From assembly GCA_001695595.3 (NCBI GenBank), contig MBPM02000001.1, forward strand, positions 1,364,001 to 1,428,000: a DNA stretch of 64,000 bases, in the 5' to 3' direction. The DNA is from Plasmopara viticola. Taxonomy: Eukaryota; Oomycota; Peronosporomycetes; Peronosporales; Peronosporaceae. The first letter of the stretch is position 1, and the number at the start of each line of letters is the position of its first letter. A model generated the notes under the pieces. It ran no database searches. It had not been told where the DNA came from and was given only the letters and a program-made list of their open reading frames with translations. A program made the translations under genes and the position numbers. This document shows positions 11,826 through 22,000 of the stretch, piece after piece.

Positions 11826-13313
11826 CTATAGATTAAACATGTCAATCTCTTCTTCACTTGCATCAGCTCGAGCGGCATTCTTTTCTTGACTTGATCCAAC
11901 CCTGCAGCTCTCGACCACCTGAGCAAACGAGTTCCAGCCAAACTGAATGACCGTAACCGTGAGATTGTCGGCGCTTCCTTTCTTATAAGCTGCCTTGACG
12001 ATAGCATTCGCAGCAGCTTTTGCGTCGTGGAAGTGCGGCAAAGCAATGGCGACGGCATCTTGCTCACTCAAAACGTCCCAGATACCGTCACACGCTAGAA
12101 GGAGGAATAAATCATCTGAATGGACAGTTACTCGTTTGATGTCTGGCTCGCAAGACACAAGGGGAGTCGGAGTCTTGAGCGATCGGTCACCAAATGCACG
12201 CGACACGGCTAAATACGTTGACGCCTCACGGTCTATGGCTAACCCCGCCCCAGCTGCAGAGTATACGCGGGCAATACCAGCAATCTTGCTTACAAACCCA
12301 CCGGCTTTTTCAATTCGTTTTCGTTCATCTGGACGATCCGGTTTGTGGTCACTTGTGAGTGCCAAACCTTGGCCATTACGACACATGACAGCACGGCAGT
12401 CACCTACGTTTACAAGGTAAAAGGTCAATGTCTCCGTTTGCTGCTGACGAGCTTCAGGACTTTGTTCATTGTCTTCATCGGAGCTAAAGGAAGCTGTGTC
12501 CGTCAAAAACCAAGCCAGTAAGGCTGTCGACCCATCTCGCGACGGATTTTTCTTTAAAATTAGAGAATCAACCCGTTCAAAAGCTTCGTGAAAGGATCGT
12601 AGAAAATGAGTGTGGTGTTCCTGATACCATGTCCGCCGCTCGTGTCGGCGTGCAGCTTGCTCACTATCGATCTGCGATACTTCGTCGTCAATTTGCAAGA
12701 TAGCACTAGCTAATTGATTCACCAAATGTTGCATTTCATCAGCCGACTTTGTGGAATCACAGGTATTTAAAGTCTCCAGCTCTGCGAGTTGTTGACGTAA
12801 CATTATCACTTGCTCGACGATGGCACGTTTGCGTCTTTGCTCTTGAAATGACTGCTCGCGAGAGGTTTGCAGGAAAGCAAGGGCTTTGTCTTCGACGTGT
12901 TGATGAAGGACGGACACGACCGTCTTGACAAGGTGGCGTGCCAAGAAATCGGCGGTAAATGTACCGCCATGACCATCGAATATACCAAACACCGGCCCAG
13001 GAAAAAGGTCAGCGCAAGAAACGTGCCGATCTTCGTTACTTGTCTTCATGCCGGCCCACGACTCGGTCGCAAAGCGTAATCCAGGAATCGAATAGCGCCC
13101 ATACTCTTGAGTCTCTGAACAGTTTAATTGATCAACCAGCTCATTGTTCCAAGACGAGCTTTCGACTTCAGCTATTGCATTTGTCGCATCATCACTCACT
13201 GTATCAAGTTTTCGTTTAAGAGTCGACATGTGATTTTTTATAGTGACATGAGGAGGACAAATGATTGGAGGATGTGGCGCTCCTGAGTGTAGCAAAGATT
13301 TGCACTCTTCCAT
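11826..13313 (-). CDS. PP2C-family (PPM) Ser/Thr protein phosphatase with internal coiled-coil insert
   Basis: Metal-dependent protein phosphatase of 495 residues in one exon. The family motifs appear in order: GMKTSNEDRH near residue 89, VFGIFDGHGG (metal-binding Asp) near 110, VNVGDCRAVMCRNG near 302, LTSDHKPDRPDER, LAVSRAFGDRSLK, LLACDGIWDVLS and GSADNLTVTVIQF. All metal-coordinating aspartates I can place are present. Between DGHGG and the DCRAV block lies an insert of about 100 residues rich in Glu, Gln and Arg, predicted coiled coil, which is not part of the usual PP2C core. The first 70 residues are unrelated and may be regulatory. The gene lies 58 bp downstream of the phosphomevalonate kinase stop on the same strand. 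No membrane segment or signal peptide. Confidence 0.95.
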   Translation of the reverse strand: MEECKSLLHSGAPHPPIICPPHVTIKNHMSTLKRKLDTVSDDATNAIAEVESSSWNNELVDQLNCSETQEYGRYSIPGLRFATESWAGMKTSNEDRHVSCADLFPGPVFGIFDGHGGTFTADFLARHLVKTVVSVLHQHVEDKALAFLQTSREQSFQEQRRKRAIVEQVIMLRQQLAELETLNTCDSTKSADEMQHLVNQLASAILQIDDEVSQIDSEQAARRHERRTWYQEHHTHFLRSFHEAFERVDSLILKKNPSRDGSTALLAWFLTDTASFSSDEDNEQSPEARQQQTETLTFYLVNVGDCRAVMCRNGQGLALTSDHKPDRPDERKRIEKAGGFVSKIAGIARVYSAAGAGLAIDREASTYLAVSRAFGDRSLKTPTPLVSCEPDIKRVTVHSDDLFLLLACDGIWDVLSEQDAVAIALPHFHDAKAAANAIVKAAYKKGSADNLTVTVIQFGWNSFAQVVESCRVGSSQEKNAARADASEEEIDMFNL

Positions 13314-13371
13314 AATGTAGAGGCGTTAGTCGCACTTTAAATCTTCATTAATAGATACCAATAGTTGCAAT

Positions 13372-15524
13372 CTACTTAACGGAGTGAAGTCGCAAGCCGG
13401 ATTTGACAGTTGATGTGCTGGTCAGTCCACCACGGTCAATGTCGCACAGTAATGGGCAAATACTAGGTAACACAGTTTCGATGAGAATCACGAAATATAG
13501 ACCAAGCGTTGAAAGAGACTCACATGGAAGAGGGGTGAGTTGTCGACCATTGCATCCACAATTCTTCGACCGCAGAGATAGCGCGCTCATGAATAACCAC
13601 TACGCAAATTGCATCGTATCCACCCGCTATACACAGCTGTAGTTAGCTACACGGACTCCTTCCTAGGCAAACCACCGTACCTCCAGGTACTCCAGCAAGA
13701 AGAACACCAGGGATCGCCTGCGTTGCATCGAGGATAGCAGTCTGCTCAGGTGGCTCAATCGGAACGCCGGCTAGGTTGCCCATTTCGCTATGTCATCAAA
13801 CAAATTAATTGTCATAGAACAATCTACTCCCAAAAATAAGTGTCAAAATATACCGCATGAGGTCTCGAACATGAAAAAAGGCTTCACTGAGGTTAACAAG
13901 TATACTTCCAATTTCAGCATCGACCGTGCTCCACTGCGCACAATCAGTGGTGAGTGGAATCAATAGGTGATACAGTGCGGGATCTCAAAGAGTTACCTCT
14001 TCACGGCGTAAAGCACCCAGTACTTCCCAGTCAATACGAGCCTTGTTACTGTCTTCAAGCTCACAAAGCTTTGCAAAACCGCGTCCGACTTCCAGATTGT
14101 AATAATGAAGTTTCTCCATCACTGTCTCTGCTTGTTCACTTTGCTCTTGTTGCCACTTCATCACTTGTCGAACCATGGACACAGTTGCTGAACCGGACGA
14201 CACATCTCCCATCATCAAGTGAAAGGGTAAAGGCAGTCGAACACGTTGCTACCACCATTAACAACAAATGAATTGGGGAATACAGAAAAACCAATCAACC
14301 CTCAATTTTTGACAGTGCAAATCGTCAGCTTTACCACGCGACTTGAAGTGGTCCATAACGCGCGATTCGTGATGCATCGGCCGATTGCCTCTGGTTTTAA
14401 CGCATGTTTTGACGTAAATGGAGTCAAGATTGATGCTGAGAAACGAGTAAACCATTGCGAACCAAAGCACGCTGCTGAAACATCAAATCCGCTTCCGATC
14501 TATAGCATATGAAGATGCATTAAGCATGTGTTCGATTGTTGGAGTAAAGTCGGTATAACATACTTTGCGCTGCACGTAGCAGTGACTCAATTGAGCCAAA
14601 TTGTGCACCACTTCAAGATCCTTTTCCTCCTCTTCGAAATTCATCACCGGGATGAAAAAGACAACCAGGGCTGCAACCAAAGAAGTCACAAGAGCAGCTG
14701 AACTCCCCATGCCTGTCTTCATAGCGACTTGCTTACCCTCACGCTCTGCATTTGGCTTTCAATTCACAGTGATTTATAAACTATACAAACGTGTTGAATC
14801 TACCTATCATCGTGGGAGGGAGAAAAGCCTCAAGTGCTTTTAAATTGGCGCGATTACATGGCAGCTTGGCGTTTTTCAACTAATGACACATCCGCACGAA
14901 CACTGTCAGCATTAGAGTTAAAAAAGTGTACAATTTACTAGTAGTTGTTCCCTTTGCACTTGCGAATAAAAGTCATTATCGCCTCGCAGCGTGACATGAA
15001 CGCCAGTATTCCTGTCCTTAAGCTGTTGATACGTATTGTCGCTCTTGAAAGCATTCAGACCGGCAATGCCGTTCACTGCGCATAAAATTGTCTCCTCAAT
15101 GTACGGATTGCGCTGCGAATGGTCGCTTGAAGCACGTGATTGCATCATTAAAACAAGTGCCAACACCTCACAAGGCACTTCAAAGTCACCTCAATCGATA
15201 TCGAAAGCATTTATCGCTAGTTTCCTCAATCCAACCGTCGATTAGCTGGTTAAATTGCTTACTCTCCACCGTCAGGGGAAAGAAACGGCACGACTCGTTT
15301 GAGCTAGCAGCCACCACGCCCCCATCACTCAATCTCTGCAAACCATGTCAATGCTTGTAGTAGATCAAACGTGCCACGGACCTGACCTTTGTTTCGACTT
15401 GAGAGTAAAATCTTGCAGTACTAGAAAGAACAAGTCCTGCATACCGCTCGTCCAGTACTACATACCCACCCACAAGCAGCACTTTTCCAGGTGCAGATAC
15501 GCACTTGGGGTCGATTTTCGTCAT
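13372..15524 (-). CDS. ERG8: Phosphomevalonate kinase, 11 exons
   Basis: GHMP-superfamily kinase that converts mevalonate 5-phosphate to the 5-diphosphate in isoprenoid synthesis. Exons are 15524-15387, 15335-15190, 15125-14960, 14879-14804, 14745-14564, 14499-14338, 14248-13997, 13933-13854, 13787-13681, 13626-13524 and 13462-13372. All ten introns are GT-AG, 51-89 bp, and the sum is exactly 501 codons. Motifs: SAPGKVLLVGGYVVLD at the N-terminus, NPYIEETILCAVNG, the glycine-rich ATP loop KTGMGSSAALVTS, IGSGFDVSAACFGSQ, LMMGDVSSGSATVSMV, and AGVPGAGGYDAI at the C-terminal end. Length (500 residues) fits fungal and plant enzymes. It is divergent from the gene at 15660. Oomycetes cannot make sterols, but they still need this pathway for other isoprenoids. 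Confidence 0.93.
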
Positions 15525-15659
15525 AGCGACGGTGTTTGAACTAGGCTTGGTATATCAGACCTCAATGCATAAGTTGTGACTGGAGCTAAATTCTCTAATT
15601 GGCTAGTAAGTAATGTACCCTCACTTTACACTGCTTAAATATCCGCGTCTATCACGGCC
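15525..15659. promoter_or_regulatory. Shared 135-bp divergent promoter
   Basis: Lies between the start codons of the phosphomevalonate kinase (minus) and the low-complexity protein (plus), so both promoters and 5' UTRs must fit here. No specific element was identified with confidence. Confidence 0.55.
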
Positions 15660-17263
15660 ATGGTGTCATCCTCGGCGCCGTACGTGCCACTATCGACGAT
15701 TTAGAGCACGCACTAGTCAAACCTTACTTACTCAATGCGTCGTCTCTGTTGTAGATTGGAGCACGCCAAACCCATGAAAGAGCGTGCGGCCGCTGCAGCG
15801 CAGGTGAGGTCACTACTAGCAGTCCTAGGCATTGCAGACTATTTCACTAATAGACGCTATTGGACTACAGGCACTTTTGCCAGGACGCGCTATCTCTCAG
15901 CAAGAGATTCAAGCAATGCTTGAGAAGAACGAAGCAGCGATCAAGGCTTGGAATGCGCTTCACAAGCAGCAGCGTACGTCATGTCTATAAAAAGAATCCT
16001 GGCATATACTTTCGAGTACTTTATCGTTATTAACTCGTGTTTTTTCACGTTGCTGTAGCTGCAACGACGAATCTGGCAGAACACAATGAATGGGTGCAAC
16101 AGTGTTTAACTTTTCGACAACAGATTGGAGCTCGGCTCGAAGTGCTGGCGTCGCTGGCAGACAAACAGGTTGCGCTTGAAGATGACAAGACAGGAAAACA
16201 ACAGGGCTCGTTCTATGCGTCAGCAGCAGCGAGACTAGACGGAAAGATGCACAACAAAACGATCGTGACTTCGACCACGTTGCTTTCCCCGCAGCCAAGG
16301 ACTGAATCGCAGCCAACGTACTTGCCACCACAGGTCTCGACAATGGCTAGCACCAATTCAATGACCATGTCAGCAACAACTTCGATGGATTTGCCAACGC
16401 CGTTGACTTCAACATCGATGGCAATGCCAAATATGACGGCGCCAACGATGTTCCCGGAACCGCCTTTGCCTACGGTCGGGTTTGCATCGACAAACCATAA
16501 CATGTTCTTCCCCACAGAGTCTATCAACTCGATGCAAATGTCGTCTACTTTTCGATCCACAAATGCAATGGCTGGCGCGGCAACATCGAACGGTATGAGC
16601 TCAGGAGGGCAAATGTATACGCCAAACACGTACATTACTGCTACCAGTGAACCTTTAAGCTCATCGGCTTCATACATCGATCAGCAAAATTACATGATGA
16701 GCGGCGGGATGGTACACTCGCAACAATTAATGTCAATGTCCATGCCAATGCATCTTGCGGTGTCTGAAAGTGAAAATCTATTTGCAAATACCAATTATGG
16801 CATGACGTCTGCATCAAACAACGTCCATACTGGAATTGGCAACACCAATCATCGAACAAATAGTTTTGCAGTAGACCCATTTATGCCTCCACTCGGATTC
16901 GGTTCTGATACAAGCTATGCATCGACAGAATTTAACATGAATGTAATGCCAAGCATGTCCATTCAACAGCAACAAGTAATGGGTTTTCCGAACGGAGGCA
17001 ATTTTGAAGCGCAGGGAGCATCAATGATGCCGAATAGCTTTGGGTATGGAAGTATGCCGCTATCCTCAAATATGATGCCGCAATCGATACCAAATCAAAC
17101 GTTCCAGCCCACACCTCATCTCTATTACCAACAAAATCAGCTTTCCCAACAGCAATTACCTGTGGGATCCATGAGCTTGTTGCCCGATCTAGCACTATAT
17201 GGTGACAGCAACGTCAATATTTTTGAAGGCTTGACAGAGGATGCGTTCTTCCCAATGCAATGA
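15660..17263 (+). CDS. Protein with helical N-terminus and long Met/Ser/Thr/Asn/Gln-rich tail, four exons
   Basis: Unrecognised; looks like a transcription-associated or RNA-associated protein from composition only. Exons 15660-15679, 15755-15803, 15838-15973 and 16059-17263 give 469 residues. The first 115 residues are helical and charged (MKERAAAAAQTISLID, then EIQAMLEKNEAAIKAW and EHNEWVQQCLTFRQQIGARL). The remaining 350 residues are low-complexity, with many methionines (SMSMPMH, NGMSSGGQMY) and QQQ stretches, ending in LFEGLTEDAFFPMQ-like acidic/aromatic residues (NIFEGLTEDAFFPMQ) that could be an activation patch. The second intron would be only 34 bp, unusually short, so that junction is the weak point. 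Transcriptional cofactor is a guess. Confidence 0.68.
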
Positions 17264-17309
17264 CCAAGATGGCTCCTCGACTAATTTAAATTTCCGCTCC
17301 TATTTGCGT

Positions 17310-18086
17310 TCAGCGTTTGCTGAGCTCATCATAATCTCGGCAAAGCAAAGTGTAGAGTCGCTCTCGTCGTTTTGATACGTTTGCAGAGGCTCGTAGGCGT
17401 GAGCGGATAGACAATGGAAGACTTCGTGAGGCGGCGGTCACACGGCCGACGCAATCACTGCCGAGAAGATTTTGAAGTTTACGCGATTCGTTCCACACTT
17501 TATGAGCAGTAAAAGCAGCACGAGTCTCTTGGTTAATCAACAGATCATTCAGCTTTGGGAGGTTATAAGGATTTTGCTCGATGGACAGTTGCATTGGCGA
17601 AGGTTGTTGCTGTAGTAAATCGGATCGATCAGCCAGACTTTTCGAAGTGTGGACACGATTGGAACAACGACTTTGTAATTCTCCAGAGCTGGCGTTAGTG
17701 ACGCATATGGCCGACTGTCGTTGAGTGTGTTGGGTCGTGTGCTCCACCGGTGGTCGAATTATGGTAGGCAATCCGTTAGTCGATCTAAGGATCGGCACTG
17801 GGCTTTGCAGAGTATCTGCTTTCGGCAATGGAGCCGCTGAAATCGTTTGTGCGACATTTGTTACGGCAAGCGTGGGCGGCTGAATATGAAACAATGAGAC
17901 GTACAGGTTGGAAAGTGTTGGCACTAAGTGACGGTCTCGGTCCACTTTTTGATAGTGTTCCAAGTAAAAGCCACCGTTGATTTGACTATCGGGCTGGAAA
18001 GGACTTTGATTGCTGACGTACTTGTCATACTGGAACAAATCCTTGTGCGCTTGGAAGAACGCAAGGGCAGCTGATGTGCGCTCCAT
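17310..18086 (-). CDS. Hypothetical protein, unknown family
   Basis: Open frame of 258 residues starting at MERTSAALAFFQAHKDLFQ. An upstream in-frame extension to 18206 exists but would overlap the divergent neighbour. Residues 1-70 look conserved-type (FQYDKYVSNQSPF, GGFYLEHYQKVDRDRHLVPTL). The middle is proline- and serine-rich and probably disordered. The last 60 residues are basic and helical (RSRLRASANVSKRRERLYTLL). No catalytic motif or membrane segment. It ends 46 bp from the convergent gene at 17263 and starts 95 bp from the divergent gene at 18182. The length without stops in a compact block supports a real gene. Confidence 0.6.
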   Translation of the reverse strand: MERTSAALAFFQAHKDLFQYDKYVSNQSPFQPDSQINGGFYLEHYQKVDRDRHLVPTLSNLYVSLFHIQPPTLAVTNVAQTISAAPLPKADTLQSPVPILRSTNGLPTIIRPPVEHTTQHTQRQSAICVTNASSGELQSRCSNRVHTSKSLADRSDLLQQQPSPMQLSIEQNPYNLPKLNDLLINQETRAAFTAHKVWNESRKLQNLLGSDCVGRVTAASRSLPLSIRSRLRASANVSKRRERLYTLLCRDYDELSKR

Positions 18087-18181
18087 TTTAATGCTAAACG
18101 GCGTTTGATTCTGTTTCCGTATTTGTAGTTTTTGAAACTGTACGTGTCGGTTTACTCGTGTCGAAATCCCTATTAATTGCG

Positions 18182-18937
18182 ATGAAGACCGCTGATTCTT
18201 TGCCAACTTCCCCTGCTTCGCTGTCGGCTAATCAGTCGTTCGTCTGCGTTAGAGACGATCTGGTTTTGCCCAGAGACTTGTATGTGGAATGCATTTTTCC
18301 AAAAGTGCTATCGAAAGAACATGAGATTTCAACAGTCGGTACGACCGACACATTTAAAGATTGGAAGAGTCGCAGTTCGGACAGCACATTAAATGTCAAT
18401 GCAAATCTTTTGTCCGAAGTGGCCGTGCTGCCATTTAGAGAGCACCCAGCAATTTTACACGCGCAAGAGGAATGTCGGAGTATCATGACGGGCAACGATG
18501 TTCGCGTGCTCGAGGATGAGACCGTTAAGGAAGATGTAGTACAGGTGTTGGGCAATGACGCTGAGCTTGTCTTTCCCGTTCGTAATCTATTTCGTTACCT
18601 TGTCATGTTTATCAAAAACATAGATCTTTTTCTCGAATTTCACGTTGAAGTACTGGACGATGCACAGAAGTATCGACACTTTACTGTGACCAACACGAGA
18701 TCACTGGCTCGGGTCGAAGGCTTGCGCTGCCAGTTACCACTTGCATTTGGGACGCACCCTGGATGGCGCTACCTCTGCATGGATCTACGCGAGCTCACAA
18801 GCCAAGCGTTTGGGACTAAGCATGTAACAACAACAAAGGTGCGAGTGGGTGGCAACTGTCGGCTTCTTCGTGTGTTTTTTCAACAAGAACGTTACACCGA
18901 CGCTAATTTACCCGCGCACCTCACTTTCCTTGGGTAG
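18182..18937 (+). CDS. CFA20-like domain protein (CFAP20DC-type)
   Basis: Single exon, 251 residues from the first ATG (MKTADSLPTS). The C-terminal half resembles the CFA20 domain of the ciliary protein CFAP20/Bug22: FPVRNLFRYLVMFIKN, then LPLAFGTHPGWRYLCMDL, RELTSQAFGTKHVTTTKVRV, GNCRLLRVFFQQERYTDANL and a terminal LPAHLTFLG. CFAP20 itself has the pattern W..-DL.....A..T-Y.ET.R-VQ-..NCR.RR-YF. plus Y...ELP. The N-terminal 90 residues are divergent. CFAP20 proteins stabilise inner junctions of axonemal microtubules; whether this relative is ciliary is inference. If it is, the organism has probably kept zoospores. The stop is 114 bp from the convergent UBR gene. Confidence 0.7.
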   Translation: MKTADSLPTSPASLSANQSFVCVRDDLVLPRDLYVECIFPKVLSKEHEISTVGTTDTFKDWKSRSSDSTLNVNANLLSEVAVLPFREHPAILHAQEECRSIMTGNDVRVLEDETVKEDVVQVLGNDAELVFPVRNLFRYLVMFIKNIDLFLEFHVEVLDDAQKYRHFTVTNTRSLARVEGLRCQLPLAFGTHPGWRYLCMDLRELTSQAFGTKHVTTTKVRVGGNCRLLRVFFQQERYTDANLPAHLTFLG

Positions 18938-19051
18938 CTAGCTTACCATACTAACAAAAATTGTAAGATGGGCTACACAATATAGTAGAAAAGTTCCGCT
19001 CTATTGCCCTGATTAAATTGTCAACCACGGAGTCACGAAGTTGACGGTGGT

Positions 19052-22000
19052 CTAGAGATACGATAAATTGATCGTATACTGCGGGTCTCGCTGATTGCGT
19101 TGGCGCGATACTTCAGTAAAAATACGGTGATTGAGCCACAACGACTCTAGATTCTTGTAACGAGTCGTGTCAAGGCGAAGTGGATGGCCACGCTGGAGCC
19201 CAATGTCTTCTTCCCCGTGCGAGTCTACGTACGGGCTCGGAAAGTACGCTGCCATGCTGCCCCCAATAATTGCAATTCGACACTGCTCTAGCAGGAGAAC
19301 GATACCTACACCACCCCCGCACTCGGCAGCATGGCGTGTGCATTCCCCCACAGGTGGTCCATGTGGCATGAATGCGCGCGTGCAGCACGTATCTCCACAA
19401 CATAGATACTCTCCACAAATCAAGCACAACCGGATCACAAGGTGCTGTCTCACATCGTGTGCACTTGCGTCCTGCCATGTGACTGTACAGCTCATCGTAC
19501 TGAACCGGCAAATCAATCAATCGCGGCGGAGTGGGCACTTCGCGCAAAATGAACATGCTCGCAACGTAGGCCTCGCTACACCCTTCTGTGTGTTCGCACT
19601 TGTCACCAACCTTCGAGCTTCCCAAATAAGTTTTGCTGAGCATGCGGTCCATGCACCAATGCCAGATTTGATCAAACGTAGCGTCGGAACTACGAGCAAT
19701 GTCGACCAACGTAGGAATTTGAATCGTGAAACCAGTAGCAATGTCACTGGCTTTCGCGTCCACGAGGCAGCGCCAGAAAAGCTTCATACGTCGAACAAAT
19801 GAAGCATTTGATGGTAAAATCCGTTGAAGCCGCGACCTTAAATCTGATACTGAGGTCAAAGGCTTCAGTTTCTCTGTTGGAAAAGCCTTCGCCATCCGCT
19901 TTAAAAGCAAAAGAGCAGCATGCGTTTCCGACTCCGCTTCGCCAGAAGCTTCCAATATTTCCATCAACTGCTGTACTGATCCAACACCATTCGGTAACGT
20001 TCGAATCGAATCTGTACGGTCAATAGCACGGCCACTTCTTGTGCGGCGCGGGGCCGATGCCAAAGCAATTACTTCCAAAGCTGCCGACTGTTTAGGATCA
20101 TCCTTGTCATCGGTTTCCATGGGTGAGTACTTGTCTTGGAACAGAGATGTTCCCTTCATCTTAGTAGGATTAAAAAACTCAGAGTATAGACGCTGTAGTA
20201 AGTCTGCCGCAGTAAAAACTGGAATAAATTGCCAAATTGTATGTAACTCGTCGGCGATCACGCTGGACACTACGAAAGCCTATAACAAAGCAAGTCAACA
20301 CAAGTCAATCCTCTTGTGGATTGTTTAGCTTATGACACCAGCGTACCGTGAAAGTATCGGCTACTAACAGTCCAAGAATGGTACCCCGAAGACACGCATC
20401 GATCGAACCAAGTACCTTAGAGCGGTAGAAGAAATGAGCACACAAATTTGACACAAATGTGCAATATCACGATCCTTACCTTCGTAAACTTGCGATATTC
20501 ACGCTTGGTCTCAGTGTTAATTGGACAGCAGCGTTTAGCAGCCTCCCATATCACTTTGGCATCTGCACAGTGCTCTAACAGCGAACACGTCCATCGGCAG
20601 AATTTCGTGACGCATGTGAGCGACTCTAGTTCCTTCTCTAGCGACGGTGGGCATTGGTCCGTAAATGGATCAAATAGTGCATCGGTTTTTGATATACTTC
20701 GGTACTCATCTTCAGCTACGGTCAAGAACGATGCCAAAGTGTAAGCGCACGCCGCCCACAGAAAAGGCGCACCCTTTTCCAAACTACCATGTGGCTCCCA
20801 TAGCGTATCCTCGAAATAGTCTCGCCACATATCATGCTCTATTTCATTTTCATCGTCTTCGTGCCCTCCATCGCGTCCAAGCACTGAGCGGTACCACCCG
20901 GGCATTGACAACTGATCGGCTACAATTTTATCCCATGTAGCAATTTTTCCTTTCTCGCCTTCAAGCACCAAGCGTTTTTGCTCGCGCTCATCGTCCTTTA
21001 CAATCGAAATTCGAGGCTCGGTCGTCGGAATCAAAAAATTGCTCAGCGTTTTACATAAAGGGCATAGGAACTGCGTCATTGCTGAATCCGGATCAATCGC
21101 CTGAACACCATCAAACTCTTCTCCACGCATTGCCTTGTCATGCAGTGACGTAATGTAACGTTCAAGGCAATTTATGTGCACTGCATGTTGGCACGTACGA
21201 ACGTGTAGCCCACACGGGGTGAGATACAATTTAGCACTTTCGTGAGTTCGACCAAATCCTGGTGGCATGCGCTCTAAATGAAAACGCGACGATAGATCTT
21301 CTTCGCCATCGTCATCGCTATTATACATAAATGCTCCGTGACCACGCGGGTTGCCACCTCTCGCCCCTAAGTTTCCACGGCCACCTAATCGACGTGGCTC
21401 GACTCGGTTACCACGTAGGTCTAGGCTCACTGCTCCCCGCATGTCCATTGGAAAAAGATGTTGGTCTTCGCGAAGGTCAAGAACGCCTTCAAGAACTTCC
21501 AATTCTTCGTCTGTCTGTAAGAGCTCGCCTTCAAGCATCGGAATATTTCCATTTCCAAAGCGAATTCGATCAGTGCGAGGGCGATGAGCTGCAGTCGGAC
21601 GGGGGCTATTTTGTGCAGTGTTATTGCGAGTGAGCTGATCGTCTAATGAGCCATCCATGTACCATTCTGGAAATGAAGTTGCGAAAGCACGCAATGTGGG
21701 CGACGGGGAATTTGCCATATCGGCCGAGGTCGAGCCGCCACCTGAGCACAATTCCATTTTTTCAATCACCTTCTTTACGCGAACACGAACTTTCTTGCCT
21801 TCTGCGCTAAGAGCCTCGTGAGCTTCTGGTCTGAATCCTGGAGCTAGCACCGTTGACTGATGGACGTAGGCTGCCATTCCCATCTGACCCTGCGCCGAAC
21901 TGTCATGGCAAAGAATGCAATTGTAGCAGTGCTCATTCGCTAATTTTTGGTGCTTCGTCGAAAATTCGTCACGCTCTTCTACCACAAGGGGTTTGCGCTT

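Noticed and set aside
16213..16677. 154-codon minus-strand frame
   Set aside because: Antisense shadow of the Met/Ser/Thr-rich tail; codon bias of that tail opens the opposite strand.
18087..18206. Upstream 40-residue extension of the minus-strand hypothetical gene
   Set aside because: It would overlap the start of the divergent CFA20-like gene; the ATG at 18086 is adequate.
19167..19802. 211-codon plus-strand frame
   Set aside because: Antisense to the UBR ligase C-terminal exon, which has clear family motifs.
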